Below, piece after piece: positions 45,814 to 55,130 of a stretch of 64,000 nucleotides of DNA. Origin of the DNA: Hydrogenophaga aromaticivorans (GTDB lineage: Bacteria; Pseudomonadota; Gammaproteobacteria; Burkholderiales; Burkholderiaceae_C); assembly GCF_013387465.1 (NCBI RefSeq), contig NZ_VYGV01000016.1, positions 644,828-708,827 of the forward strand, given 5' to 3'. A program made the translations under genes and the position numbers. Under the pieces are notes generated by a model, which did no database searches, was not told the origin of the DNA, and saw only the letters and a list, made by a program, of their open reading frames with translations. Each line of letters starts with the position of its first letter. Position 1 is the stretch's first letter.

Positions 45814-47016
45814 ATGACCACCACCGCCAGTGGCGCACTGAAAGGAGTGAAGGTCGTTGACCTCACCCGGGTGCTGGCGGGACCGCTGTGCACCCAGATG
45901 CTGGCGGATCACGGCGCCCAGGTGGTCAAGGTCGAGCCGCCTTCGGGCGACGAGACCCGGGGCCTCGGGCCGCCGTTCGACGGCGACGGCGATGCGGCGT
46001 ATTTCCTCGCGCTCAACCGGGGCAAACAGGCGATCAGCCTCGATCTGTCGAAGCCGGAGGCGCAGGACGTGCTCCACCGCCTGCTGGCCGACGCAGACGT
46101 GCTGGTCGAGAACTTCCTGCCGGGCACGCTGGAGCGCTGGGGGCTGGGCTATGAGCAGACGCTGTCGGCGCGTTACCCCCGGCTCATCCACTGCAGCATC
46201 ACCGGCTTCGGCAACGACGGCCCGCTCGGCGGGCTGCCGGGTTACGACGCCGTGCTGCAGGCGATGTGCGGTCTGATGAGCATCAACGGCGACGAGTGCA
46301 GCGGCACGACGCGGGTGGGCATGCCCATCGTGGACCACCTCACAGGCTACGTCGCCCTGACCGGCATCCTCATGGCGCTGCAGGCCCGGCACGCCAGCGG
46401 GCAGGGGCAGCGGGTGGAGGCCACGCTGTACGACACGGCCCTCAGCCTGCTGCTGCCGCACGCGTCCAACTGGTTCGCCTCGAAGGACTCGCCTCGGTTG
46501 CTGGGCAGTGCGCACCCGAACATCGCCCCGTACGACAAGTTCAGGGCGCAGGACGGGGAGCTGTTCATCGGCATCCTGAACGACGCGCAGTTTCGCCGCC
46601 TGGGCGTCTGCCTGGGGTTGCCCGACCTGCCGGACGACGCGCGTTTTGCCTCCAACAGCCTGCGCGTGGGCCACCGCGCCGCGCTGAAAGCGGTGATCGA
46701 GGCGGCCATCGCAGACCGGCCGTGCGGGCCCTTGTGCGAAGCGCTCATGCGGGCGGGGGTGCCGGCCGGCGCGGTGAATTCGGTGCCGCAGGCGCTCGCG
46801 CACGCGCACTGCGAACACCGCGACATCGTCGTCCGCCGAGAGAACTACACCGGCCTGCGTTCCCCCATGAGGCTGCTCGGGACCCCGGGCGCTCCGGGCG
46901 CGCGCCCCCCCGGCTTTGCCCAAGACACCGAAACCATCCTGGCCGGGCTCGGCTATGCAAAGGAAGACCGCCAACGTTTACGAGAAATGGGTGCCGCCCC
47001 CGGACCCAGAAGCTAG
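45814..47016 (+). CDS. CaiB/BaiF family CoA-transferase
   Basis: 400-residue class III CoA-transferase. It has LKGVKVVDLTRVLAGPLCTQMLADHGAQVVKVEPP at the N-terminus, FLPGTLERWGLGY, and GGLPGYDAVLQAMCGLMS with the likely catalytic Asp of the PGYD motif. A mid region has GQGQRVEATLYDTAL. It transfers CoA between carboxylates by a mixed anhydride route. Its place beside a ligase and dehydratase suggests exchange of CoA between pathway acids. Starts 5 bp after the dehydratase stop. Confidence 0.9.
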   Translation: MTTTASGALKGVKVVDLTRVLAGPLCTQMLADHGAQVVKVEPPSGDETRGLGPPFDGDGDAAYFLALNRGKQAISLDLSKPEAQDVLHRLLADADVLVENFLPGTLERWGLGYEQTLSARYPRLIHCSITGFGNDGPLGGLPGYDAVLQAMCGLMSINGDECSGTTRVGMPIVDHLTGYVALTGILMALQARHASGQGQRVEATLYDTALSLLLPHASNWFASKDSPRLLGSAHPNIAPYDKFRAQDGELFIGILNDAQFRRLGVCLGLPDLPDDARFASNSLRVGHRAALKAVIEAAIADRPCGPLCEALMRAGVPAGAVNSVPQALAHAHCEHRDIVVRRENYTGLRSPMRLLGTPGAPGARPPGFAQDTETILAGLGYAKEDRQRLREMGAAPGPRS

Positions 47017-47055
47017 CGGCCAATTTGGCTATCACAATAGAAGGAGACAAGCACC

Positions 47056-48018
47056 ATGCGTATATTCAAAGTTCTCATCACCGCTGCCTGTGCGCTGACG
47101 ACCGCCGTGGCCGCCCACGCACAGACCTACCCGTCGCGGCCCATCAAGATCATCGTTGCCTACGCCGCGGGGCAGGGCACGGACATCGCCACGCGATACC
47201 TCGCCACCCAGTTGTCGAGCGACCTGGGCCAGCCCATCGTGATCGAAAACAAGGCGGGCGCCGGGGGCAACCTGGGCACCGAACTGGCCAAGCAGGCCGC
47301 GCCAGACGGTTACACGCTGACCATGGGCACCAACGCCACCCATGTGCTCAACCAGTTCCTGTACAGCAAGCTGCCGTTTGATGCGGCGCTGGACTTCGAG
47401 CCGATCGCGCTGGTCGGCACCTTCCCCATGGTGATGGCGGTGAACAGCGCTTCGCCGATCACCTCGGCCGCCGAACTGGTGAGCCTGTCGAAAAGCAAGC
47501 CGCGCAGCGCCGATATCGCCATGCCCAGCACCACAGCGCGGCTGGTGCTTGAGTTGCTGAAGGACCGCTCCTCGGTGGATCTTTTCGGTATTCCATACAA
47601 GGGTTCGGGCAACGCCATGACCGACCTGCTGGGCGGGCAACTCCCGGCGATCATCGATACCCCGACGGCCTTGCGGCCCCACCTGGCATCCGGCAAGGTA
47701 CGCGCTCTGGGGGTGACTTCTGCCCAGCCCAGCGGTCTGGTCCCGGGCGCCAAGACCGTGGCGGAGCAGGGGTTCACCGGTTTCGAGGTGGTGGCCTGGA
47801 ACGCCCTCTATGCCCCCAAGGGCACGCCGCCGGCGATCGTCAACACCTTGAACGCGGCCATCAACAAGGTGCTGATGCGTCCTGAAACCCGCCAGCGGCT
47901 GCTGGATCTGGGCTTCGACCCCGCGGGCGGGACGGCCACGCAACTGGCCGACTTCGCGAATGCCGAGCGCAAGAAGTGGGAGCCAGTGATCAAGCGCGCA
48001 GAGATCCGGCTCGATTGA
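47056..48018 (+). CDS. Bug-family (TctC-like) substrate-binding protein
   Basis: 320-residue periplasmic binding protein of the tripartite tricarboxylate transporter family. The signal peptide is at about 1-21 (ends VAAHA). The mature start is QTYPSRPIKIIVAYAAGQGTDIATR, then GAGGNLGTELAKQAAPDGYTLTMGTN and [14 protein letters not shown] mid segments. The membrane partners TctAB are not in the window, as is usual for orphan Bug proteins of Burkholderiales. It lies 39 bp after the CoA-transferase gene behind AAGGAGA, so it probably captures the pathway's carboxylate substrate. Confidence 0.9.
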   Translation: MRIFKVLITAACALTTAVAAHAQTYPSRPIKIIVAYAAGQGTDIATRYLATQLSSDLGQPIVIENKAGAGGNLGTELAKQAAPDGYTLTMGTNATHVLNQFLYSKLPFDAALDFEPIALVGTFPMVMAVNSASPITSAAELVSLSKSKPRSADIAMPSTTARLVLELLKDRSSVDLFGIPYKGSGNAMTDLLGGQLPAIIDTPTALRPHLASGKVRALGVTSAQPSGLVPGAKTVAEQGFTGFEVVAWNALYAPKGTPPAIVNTLNAAINKVLMRPETRQRLLDLGFDPAGGTATQLADFANAERKKWEPVIKRAEIRLD

Positions 48019-48050
48019 GATCGGTCCCGGGCGCAACTGGCCACGGGGGG

Positions 48051-48863
48051 TCAGTGTCGGTCGAGCAGCAGGTCCGCGACCGACCGGGCTTCCCGCTGCA
48101 TCGCGGCCGCCAGTTGCGACGTGGCGGTCGCATGCAGCTGGCTGGACAGGCCGACAGCCACCAGCGTGTGCATGAGCCGGCCCGATGGCTCGAAGATCGG
48201 CACCGCCACGACCGTGATACCGCTCATGAAGTTGTCGCGGTCCACGCTCCAGCCCCGAACCCGGGTTTCTTCGACCTCCTTTTTCCACTGGGCAAAGCTC
48301 GGGGCTTTGTCCCACTCGATGGCGCCGAACTTTTTGCGCAGCAGGGTCCAGTTTTCACCGCTGTAGGCGGCGATCAGGCGCCCGGTGGCGCTCACCAGGG
48401 ACGAGAACTGGCTGCCAACGTCGGTGTGCACGCGGAAAGGCTGGTCCGACTTCGACAGGGCCAGCACCACCACCGTCTGCTTGGGCGTCACTTCAACGCC
48501 CATCGCCGTCACACCGTAGGCAGACGCGAGCCGGTCGAGCCCCGGCTGGGCCAGCTGGGCAAAACTGCCCCCTTTGAGCACGCTGCGCGCCAGGCTGATC
48601 ATGCCGCTGCCAAGGGCATAGTGTTTGGTGCCGGGTTCCAGTTTCACCAGTTCTTCGCTCACCAGCACCCGCAGGATGTGCAGGCAGGTGCTGGGCACCA
48701 GGCCCAGCTCGTCGGCGATGGCCTTGACGCCCATGGCCTGGTTGGTTCGCCCCAGCAGCCGCAGGATGGCGATGGACCGTGTCACCGCCGGCACATCGCG
48801 CACGCGCACGCTCTTTTTCACCGGTGCGGCGGGCTGTCTGGCGGCTTTGGGTTCAGGTGGCAT
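48051..48863 (-). CDS. IclR-family transcriptional regulator
   Basis: 270-residue IclR protein: an N-terminal winged helix (about 25-85; TRSIAILRLLGRTNQAMGVKAIADELGLVPSTCLHILRVLVSEELV) and a C-terminal effector domain (about 100-265; RSVLKGGSFAQLAQPGLDRLA, VHTDVGSQFSSLVSATGRLIAAY). It is convergent with and next to the Bug gene. The TTGT-N6-ACAA palindrome 27 bp before its start suggests autoregulation. It is the best candidate regulator of the 42-48 kb module. Confidence 0.9.
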   Translation of the reverse strand: MPPEPKAARQPAAPVKKSVRVRDVPAVTRSIAILRLLGRTNQAMGVKAIADELGLVPSTCLHILRVLVSEELVKLEPGTKHYALGSGMISLARSVLKGGSFAQLAQPGLDRLASAYGVTAMGVEVTPKQTVVVLALSKSDQPFRVHTDVGSQFSSLVSATGRLIAAYSGENWTLLRKKFGAIEWDKAPSFAQWKKEVEETRVRGWSVDRDNFMSGITVVAVPIFEPSGRLMHTLVAVGLSSQLHATATSQLAAAMQREARSVADLLLDRH

Positions 48864-48889
48864 CGGGTTCGTGGCTCCATGGAAAGCGT

Positions 48890-48903
48890 TTGTCCATGGA
48901 CAA
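48890..48903. promoter_or_regulatory. Perfect palindrome upstream of the IclR gene (operator)
   Basis: TTGTCCATGGACAA is a perfect 14-base palindrome 27 bp upstream of the IclR start. It matches the ligase-promoter site at 42971 in 12 of 14 bases and the 42258 site in the TTGT/ACAA half-sites. Confidence 0.65.
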
Positions 48904-48941
48904 TCTTAGCCTGACCTTTTCGAGACCTGGCTCGGATCGGA

Positions 48942-49373
48942 TCAGGTGGGTTGCTGAAGCCCATCGCGGGGAATCTGCTGTGGCCGGCCTTCATGGTCGA
49001 CGGCGACGTAGGTCAGGCTGGCCTCGGTGACCTTCGCGTACTGGCCCTGTGTGCCAAAGCGCTCGGCGAACACCTCGACCTGCACGGTGATCGAGGTGTT
49101 TCCGATGCGTGTGACGTGGGCGAAGAAGCTCAGGATGTCGCCCACGCGCACCGGCTGCTTGAAGATGAACTGGTTCACCGCCACGGTGACCATGCGGTCC
49201 CGGCAATAGCGGGCCGGCACCACCGCGCCCGCCAGGTCCACCTGGGCCATGACCCAGCCGCCAAAGATGTCGCCGTTGGCGTTGCAGTCGGCCGGCATGG
49301 GGATCACTTTGAGCACCAGCTCGCGGTCCAGGGGCAGGGTGGTTTGTGGGCGGGGGCTTGTTTCGGTGGACAT
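48942..49373 (-). CDS. Acyl-CoA thioesterase (YciA-like hotdog)
   Basis: 143-residue hotdog thioesterase of the YciA/BFIT type: ELVLKVIPMPADCNANGDIFGGWVMAQVDLAGAV, with the Asn-Asp in the nucleophile-activating loop, then VNQFIFKQPVRVGDILSF. Broad-specificity acyl-CoA hydrolase by family. The ATG at 49373 is chosen. It is transcribed away from the ABC exporter gene, with about 40 bp between starts. Confidence 0.88.
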   Translation of the reverse strand: MSTETSPRPQTTLPLDRELVLKVIPMPADCNANGDIFGGWVMAQVDLAGAVVPARYCRDRMVTVAVNQFIFKQPVRVGDILSFFAHVTRIGNTSITVQVEVFAERFGTQGQYAKVTEASLTYVAVDHEGRPQQIPRDGLQQPT

Positions 49374-49413
49374 GGGCACAATCTCTGAATCAACGATTGC
49401 CCGATTGTCCCGC

Positions 49414-51273
49414 ATGCGCCCCCACTCATCCCGTGTTTCCATGCCACTGCCGGCGGCGCCCGCCCCCGGGGCTGCGCCGGCCCCGCGCCGCTCCGACTGG
49501 GCCACGCTCTCGCGCCTGTTGCCCTACCTGTGGCAATACAAGTGGCGGGTGGGCTTTGCGCTGGCGTTCATGGTGGGGGCCAAGATGGCCAACGTGGGCG
49601 TGCCGCTGTTGCTCAAGGAGCTGGTGGACGCGATGACGATCAAACCCGGCAGCGTCGAGGCGCTGCTGGTGGTGCCGCTGGGCCTGATCGTGGCCTACGG
49701 GCTGCTGCGCCTGTCCACGACCGTGTTCACCGAATTGCGCGAACTGGTGTTCGCCAAGGCCACCGAGGGCGCCACGCGCAGCATTGCGCTGCAGGTGTTC
49801 GGGCACCTGCACGCGCTCAGCCTGCGCTTCCACCTGGAGCGCCAGACCGGCGGCATGACGCGCGACATCGAACGCGGCACACGCGGCGTGCAGTCGCTGA
49901 TTTCGTATTCGCTCTACAGCATCTTCCCGACGCTGATCGAAGTGATCATGGTGCTCACGCTGCTGGGCACCAAGTTCGACATGGGCTACGTGTGGATCAC
50001 GCTGGTGGCGCTGGTGCTCTACGTGACCTTCACCGTGACGGTGACCGAATGGCGCACCAAGTTCCGGCGTGAGATGAACGAGCTGGAGTCCACCAGCCAG
50101 ACGCGCGCCATCGACTCGCTGCTCAACTACGAAACGGTCAAGTACTTCAACAACGAGGCTTTCGAGGCGCGCCGCTACGACGAAGCGCTGGAGAAGCTGC
50201 GCCGCGCGCGTATCAAGAGCCAGACCACGCTGTCGCTGCTGAACGCCGGGCAGCAACTCGTGATCGCGATCGCGCTGGTGCTCATGCTCTGGCGCGCGAC
50301 GCAGGGCGTGGCCGAGGGCCGCATGACGCTGGGCGATCTGGTGATGGTCAACGCCTTCATGATCCAGCTCTACATCCCGCTGGGTTTCCTGGGCGTGCTC
50401 TACCGCGAGATCAAGCAGAGCCTGACCGACCTGGACAAGATGTTCGTGCTGTTGGAGAAGGAACGCGAAATCGCCGACCAGCCGGGTGCGCAGGACCTGG
50501 TGCTCGACGGTCCGCCTTCGGTCCAATTCGAGAACGTGCGCTTCTCCTACGAGCCGGCGCGCGAGATCCTGCACGGCATCAGCTTTCACATCCCGGCCGG
50601 CAAGACGGTGGCGGTGGTCGGGCCCTCGGGCTCGGGCAAGAGCACGCTGGCCCGCTTGCTCTACCGCTTTTACGACGTGAGCAACCACGAGCCGGGCGGG
50701 CCGCATGGCGGCGGGCGCATCCTCATCAACGGCCAGGACATCCGCGAAGTCACCCAGTCCAGCGTGCGCCAGGCCATCGGCATCGTGCCGCAGGACACGG
50801 TGCTGTTCAACGACACCATCGAATACAACATCCTCTACGGCCGGCCCGAGGCGGGTCACGAGGCCGCGGTGGCCGCGGCGCAGGCGGCGCACATCCACAG
50901 CTTCATCCAGAAGCTGCCGCTGGGTTATGCCACCACGGTGGGCGAGCGCGGCTTGAAGCTCTCGGGTGGCGAGAAGCAGCGGGTGGCGATTGCGCGCACG
51001 CTGCTGAAGAACCCGCCGATCGTGATCTTTGACGAGGCGACCTCGGCGCTGGATTCGGCGAACGAGCGGGCGATCCAGGCGGAGTTGAAAAGTGCGGCGC
51101 GGAACAAGACCTCACTGGTGATTGCGCACCGCTTGTCGACGGTGGTGGATGCCCACGAGATCCTGGTGTTGGTCAATGGGGAGATCGTTGAGCGGGGCAC
51201 GCACTCGCAGCTGGTGTCTGCCGGAGGCGTCTACGCCGGGATGTGGGCTTTGCAGCAGTCTGGGACGGACTGA
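49414..51273 (+). CDS. ABC-type exporter of the Atm1/HMT1 family (fused TMD-NBD)
   Basis: 619-residue half-transporter. Six transmembrane helices in about residues 30-320 include the Atm1-type LNYETVKYFNNEAFEARRYDEAL. The nucleotide-binding domain has Walker A VGPSGSGKSTLARLL, the signature KLSGGEKQRVAIART, Walker B IVIFDEATSALDSA and the H-switch VIAHRLSTVVDA. Related Atm1 proteins export glutathione-type or iron-sulfur precursor compounds and confer heavy-metal tolerance. Start uncertain (ATG also at 49441). No partner genes are linked. Confidence 0.87.
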   Translation: MRPHSSRVSMPLPAAPAPGAAPAPRRSDWATLSRLLPYLWQYKWRVGFALAFMVGAKMANVGVPLLLKELVDAMTIKPGSVEALLVVPLGLIVAYGLLRLSTTVFTELRELVFAKATEGATRSIALQVFGHLHALSLRFHLERQTGGMTRDIERGTRGVQSLISYSLYSIFPTLIEVIMVLTLLGTKFDMGYVWITLVALVLYVTFTVTVTEWRTKFRREMNELESTSQTRAIDSLLNYETVKYFNNEAFEARRYDEALEKLRRARIKSQTTLSLLNAGQQLVIAIALVLMLWRATQGVAEGRMTLGDLVMVNAFMIQLYIPLGFLGVLYREIKQSLTDLDKMFVLLEKEREIADQPGAQDLVLDGPPSVQFENVRFSYEPAREILHGISFHIPAGKTVAVVGPSGSGKSTLARLLYRFYDVSNHEPGGPHGGGRILINGQDIREVTQSSVRQAIGIVPQDTVLFNDTIEYNILYGRPEAGHEAAVAAAQAAHIHSFIQKLPLGYATTVGERGLKLSGGEKQRVAIARTLLKNPPIVIFDEATSALDSANERAIQAELKSAARNKTSLVIAHRLSTVVDAHEILVLVNGEIVERGTHSQLVSAGGVYAGMWALQQSGTD

Positions 51274-51372
51274 CTGATTCTTCTCTCGTGGCTTTTGTGG
51301 GCCGAAGTCCGGGCCGCTGCGCGGTGCCTTGCGCTGCTCGCGTCGAGCGGGGTCGGGCTGAACTCGCTTCGC

Positions 51373-52923
51373 TCAGTCCGCCAGCATTTTCCCCGTCTGC
51401 TCATACCGGTTGTGCCACGACAGCGCTTCGTCCAGCAGGTGCGGCGTGTGCATGCCGCCATGGCCGGCGCGGGCGTTGGCCTCGCTGCGTTCCACGTAGT
51501 CGAGCAGCGCGGGCCTGAAATCCGGGTGGGCGCAGCGTTCGATGATGCGGCGCGAACGCTGGCGCGGTGACAGGCCGCGCAGGTCGGCCAGGCCCTGTTC
51601 GGTGACGACGATCTGCACGTCGTGTTCGGTGTGGTCCACGTGGCTGACCATGGGCACGATGCAGCTGATGCTGCCGCCCTTGGCGGTGGACGGCGTCATG
51701 AACACCGAGAGATAGGCGTTGCGCGCGAAGTCGCCCGAGCCGCCGATGCCGTTCATGATGCGCGTGCCCATCACGTGGGTGGAGTTCACGTTGCCGTAGA
51801 GGTCGGCCTCGATCATGCCGTTCATGGCAATGATGCCCAAGCGGCGGATCACCTCGGGGTGGTTGCTGATCTCCTGCGGCCGCAGCACGATGCGCTCGCG
51901 GTAGAAGTCGAGGTTGGCGAGGAACTCTTCCATGACCGGCGCCGAGAACGAGAGTGCGGTGGACGAGGCCATGGCCATCTTGCCGGACTTGAGCATGGCC
52001 AGCATGCCGTCCTGCAGCACCTCGGTGTAACCCTGCAGATCGTTGAACGGGCCTTCGTTCAGGCTTTCCATCACGGCGTTGGCGATGTTGCCCACGCCCG
52101 ACTGCAGCGGCAGCAGCTCGGGCGGCAGGCGGCCTTGTGCCACTTCGTCCTGCAGGAAGTCCATCAGGTGGCCGGCGATGCGTTTCGACGGCTCGTCGGG
52201 CGCCGAGAAGCGCGTGTCGCGGTCGGGCAGCTGGGTCTCGACGATGGCGATCACCTTGGCCGGGTCGCAACGCAGGTAGGGCTCGCCGATGCGGTCACCC
52301 GCGTGGGTCATGGGGATCGGCTTGCGGTGCGGCGGGCGCTCGGTGCCGTAGTAGATGTCGTGCATGCCTTCCAGGCCCAGGCTGTGGCCGTGGTTGACCT
52401 CCAGGATGACCTTGTCGGCCTGGTCCAGCCAGGTCTTGTTGTTGCCCACCGAGGTGGCCGGGATCAGGCGACCGTCTTCCAGGATGCCCGCGACCTCGAT
52501 CACCGCCACGTTGAGCTTGCCCAGAAAGCCGAACCACACGTACTGCGCCACGTGCGAGAGGTGGATGTCCATGTAGGCCATCTCGCCGTCGTTGATGCGC
52601 GCGCGGCAGGTCGGGTCGGACTGGTAGGGCAGGCGCATGTCCATGCCGCCGACTTTGGCCAGTGCGCCGTCGAGCTCGGGCGCGGTGGAGGCACCGGTCC
52701 AGACGCCGATGCGGAATGCCTTGCCGGCATCGTGGTGGGCCTGGATGTGGCGGGCCAGGGCGAGCGGGATCGCTTTCGGGTAGCCGGCGCCGGTGAAGCC
52801 GCTCATGCCCACGTGGTCACCGTTTTCGATGAGGGCGGCGGCGGCCTCGGCCGACATGATTTTCTGGCGCAGGCCGGCGTGGGCGATGCGGGACGGGCGG
52901 ATATCGGGCGGGTTCTGTGTCAT
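51373..52923 (-). CDS. Acetyl-CoA hydrolase/transferase (succinyl-CoA:acetate type)
   Basis: 516-residue class I CoA-transferase. N-terminal MSAEAAAALIENGDHVGMSGFTGAGYPKAIP, then SQPELD-like and GYTEVLQDGMLAMLKSGK regions, and the diagnostic GIGGSGDFARNAYLSVF and VTEQGLADLRGLSPRQR. It interconverts acetyl-CoA and succinate/acetate in central metabolism. Start at the ATG in 52923; a longer frame exists upstream. Divergent from a LysR regulator across 108 bp with a palindrome at 52937. Confidence 0.88.
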   Translation of the reverse strand: MTQNPPDIRPSRIAHAGLRQKIMSAEAAAALIENGDHVGMSGFTGAGYPKAIPLALARHIQAHHDAGKAFRIGVWTGASTAPELDGALAKVGGMDMRLPYQSDPTCRARINDGEMAYMDIHLSHVAQYVWFGFLGKLNVAVIEVAGILEDGRLIPATSVGNNKTWLDQADKVILEVNHGHSLGLEGMHDIYYGTERPPHRKPIPMTHAGDRIGEPYLRCDPAKVIAIVETQLPDRDTRFSAPDEPSKRIAGHLMDFLQDEVAQGRLPPELLPLQSGVGNIANAVMESLNEGPFNDLQGYTEVLQDGMLAMLKSGKMAMASSTALSFSAPVMEEFLANLDFYRERIVLRPQEISNHPEVIRRLGIIAMNGMIEADLYGNVNSTHVMGTRIMNGIGGSGDFARNAYLSVFMTPSTAKGGSISCIVPMVSHVDHTEHDVQIVVTEQGLADLRGLSPRQRSRRIIERCAHPDFRPALLDYVERSEANARAGHGGMHTPHLLDEALSWHNRYEQTGKMLAD

Positions 52924-52936
52924 GGGATCAGAGATA

Positions 52937-52948
52937 AGGGTTAACCCT
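52937..52948. promoter_or_regulatory. Perfect 12-base palindrome between CoA-transferase and LysR gene
   Basis: AGGGTTAACCCT lies in the divergent region, 14 bp before the CoA-transferase start and about 84 bp before the LysR start. A LysR binding site is plausible from position, but it is short and unsupported by a second copy. Confidence 0.4.
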
Positions 52949-53031
52949 AGGTACCTGCTATCGTAACGGATGCCCAAGACCGCAAAGCGTCAAACAACAC
53001 CGGAATTCACCCGCGCGCATAATCCGCGGCC

Positions 53032-53958
53032 ATGGAAACCAAGTGGCTGGAAGATTTTGTGAGCCTGGCTGAAACCCGCAGCTTCAGCCGTTCGGCGCAG
53101 CTGCGCCACGTCACCCAGCCCGCGTTCTCGCGCCGCATCCAGTCGCTCGAAGCCTGGGCCGGCACCGATCTGGTGGACCGGTCGTCCTACCCCACCCGCC
53201 TCACGCCCGCGGGTCAGACGCTCTACGAGCAGGCGCTGGAAACCCTGCAGGCGCTGCAGACCACGCGCGCCATGCTCAGGGCCCACACGGCCGCGGCGCA
53301 AGACGTGATCGAGTTCGCGGTGCCGCACACGCTGGCCTTCACCTTCTTTCCGGCCTGGCTCTCCAGCCTGCGCGAGAGCTGCGGTCCGATCAAGAGCCGG
53401 CTGATTGCGCTCAACGTGCACGACGCCGTGATGCGTCTGGTCGAAGGCAGCTGCGACCTGCTGATCGCCTACCACCACACCTCGCAGCCGATCCAGCTGG
53501 ACGCCGCGCGCTACGAGATGCTGCCGCTGGGTCGCGAGACGCTGTCGCCCTATGTCAAACCCAACGAACAGGGTGAACCGCTGTACACGCTGCCGGGCAC
53601 GGTGGCGCATCCGCTGCCCTACCTGGCCTATGCGCCCGGCGCCTACATGGGGCGCGCCGTGGAGCAGATGCTCAAGCAGAGCACCGCGCCGGTGCACCTG
53701 GACCGCATCTACGAAACCGACATGGCCGAAGGCCTCAAGGCCATGGCGCTCGAAGGCCATGGCATCGCCTTCCTGCCGGCCAGCGCCGTGCGCCGCGAAC
53801 TGCGCGGCAAGCGCCTGGTGAGTGCCGGGCAGGGCCTCGATACCGCGCTGGACATCCGCATCTACCGTGAGCGGCCGGGCACGCGCAAGGCCAAAGGCTC
53901 GGTGGATGCGTTCTGGAACGATCTGGAAAAACACCTGGCCGCTACGGCCAAGGCCTGA
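53032..53958 (+). CDS. LysR-family regulator (HypT/YjiE-like)
   Basis: 308-residue LysR regulator. The N-terminal helix-turn-helix [41 protein letters not shown] resembles the HypT branch, in which Q-P-A-F-S-R-R is typical. The effector domain spans about 95-300. E. coli HypT responds to hypochlorite by methionine oxidation, but Met conservation cannot be judged here. Given its position it could regulate the divergent acetate CoA-transferase gene instead. Confidence 0.85.
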   Translation: METKWLEDFVSLAETRSFSRSAQLRHVTQPAFSRRIQSLEAWAGTDLVDRSSYPTRLTPAGQTLYEQALETLQALQTTRAMLRAHTAAAQDVIEFAVPHTLAFTFFPAWLSSLRESCGPIKSRLIALNVHDAVMRLVEGSCDLLIAYHHTSQPIQLDAARYEMLPLGRETLSPYVKPNEQGEPLYTLPGTVAHPLPYLAYAPGAYMGRAVEQMLKQSTAPVHLDRIYETDMAEGLKAMALEGHGIAFLPASAVRRELRGKRLVSAGQGLDTALDIRIYRERPGTRKAKGSVDAFWNDLEKHLAATAKA

Positions 53959-53997
53959 GGATCCTGCTCGCGTTGCCAGGGCGCCAGCCAAGGCAGC

Positions 53998-54070
53998 CGC
54001 GGAACCGGCCTTGCCGGGCCGCTGGCGGCGCCACCGTGAGGGGGTGACGCCGAAGGCGGCGCGGGGGTGG
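53998..54070. repeat. GC-rich dispersed repeat, type 3, copy 2
   Basis: GCGGAACCGGCCTTGCCGGG, then CCACCGTGAGGGGGTGA, then CGCCGAAGGCGGCGCGGGGGTG. It matches 34630-34703 in block order, with paired substitutions that preserve the small hairpins. It fills most of the gap before pyrC. Confidence 0.7.
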
Positions 54071-54082
54071 GACAATTCCTTC

Positions 54083-55126
54083 ATGAACGCCCCAGCTCAA
54101 ACCCTCACCATCACCCGCCCCGACGACTGGCACCTGCACGTGCGCGACGGCGAGGCCCTGCACACCGTGGTGCCGCACACGGCCGCCCAGTTCGGCCGCG
54201 CGATCATCATGCCCAACCTCAAGCCGCCGGTGACCACCGCGGCCCAGGCCCTGGCCTACGCCGATCGCATCCGCGCCGCCGTGCCCGCGGGCGTGGCCTT
54301 CGAGCCGCTGATGACGCTGTACCTGACCGACAACCTGCCGGCCGACGAGATCGCCCGCGCCAAAGACGCCGGCGTGGTCGCCGCCAAGCTCTACCCGGCC
54401 GGCGCCACCACCAACAGCGACGCCGGCGTGACCGACATCCGCAAGACCTACAAAACGCTGGAAGCCATGCAGAAGGCCGGCATGCTGCTGCTGGTGCACG
54501 GCGAAGTGACCAGTCCCGACATCGACCTGTTCGACCGCGAGGCCGTGTTCATCGAGCAGCAACTGCAGCCGTTGCGCAAGGACTTCCCCGAGCTCAAGAT
54601 CGTGATGGAGCACATCACGACGAAAGAAGCCGCGCAATACGTGGCCGAGTCGGACCAGTACCTGGGTGCCACCCTCACCGCGCACCACCTGCTTTACAAC
54701 CGCAACGCCATCTTCACCGGTGGCATCCGCCCGCACTGGTATTGCCTGCCGGTGCTCAAGCGCGAAACCCACCGCCAGGCCCTGGTGGCCGCGGCCACCG
54801 GTGGCAGCCCCAAGTTCTTCCTCGGTACCGACAGCGCGCCGCACCCGGCCCACCTGAAGGAACACGCCACCGGCTGCGCCGGCTGCTACACCGCCCACGC
54901 CGCCATCGAGATGTACGCCGAGGCCTTCGACGCGGCGAGCGCGCTCGACAAGCTGGAGGGTTTTGCCAGTTTCTTTGGCGCCGATTTTTACGGCCTGCCG
55001 CGCAACACCGGCACCATCACCCTGAAGCGCGAAAGCTGGACGCCGCCGGAGAGCTTTGCGTTTGGCGAGGCCGAACTCAAGCCCCTGCGGTCGGGTGAAG
55101 CCTTGCCCTGGAAATTGATCGCCTGA
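54083..55126 (+). CDS. pyrC: Dihydroorotase (class II)
   Basis: 347-residue zinc amidohydrolase that cyclises carbamoyl aspartate to dihydroorotate in pyrimidine synthesis. The N-terminal [11 protein letters not shown] supplies the HxH ligands; a conserved Lys (carbamylated in the family) is in [12 protein letters not shown], with HGE, MEHITT and GTDSAPH segments providing His and the catalytic Asp. Standard class II (E. coli-like) length. The preceding repeat sits just before its start. A DUF3025/glutamine synthetase fusion gene follows 4 bp downstream. Confidence 0.95.
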   Translation: MNAPAQTLTITRPDDWHLHVRDGEALHTVVPHTAAQFGRAIIMPNLKPPVTTAAQALAYADRIRAAVPAGVAFEPLMTLYLTDNLPADEIARAKDAGVVAAKLYPAGATTNSDAGVTDIRKTYKTLEAMQKAGMLLLVHGEVTSPDIDLFDREAVFIEQQLQPLRKDFPELKIVMEHITTKEAAQYVAESDQYLGATLTAHHLLYNRNAIFTGGIRPHWYCLPVLKRETHRQALVAAATGGSPKFFLGTDSAPHPAHLKEHATGCAGCYTAHAAIEMYAEAFDAASALDKLEGFASFFGADFYGLPRNTGTITLKRESWTPPESFAFGEAELKPLRSGEALPWKLIA

Positions 55127-55130
55127 GTCC

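Noticed and set aside
53998..54070. pyrC attenuator/leader
   Set aside because: The hairpins belong to a dispersed repeat with another copy at 34630; no leader peptide or T tract was seen.
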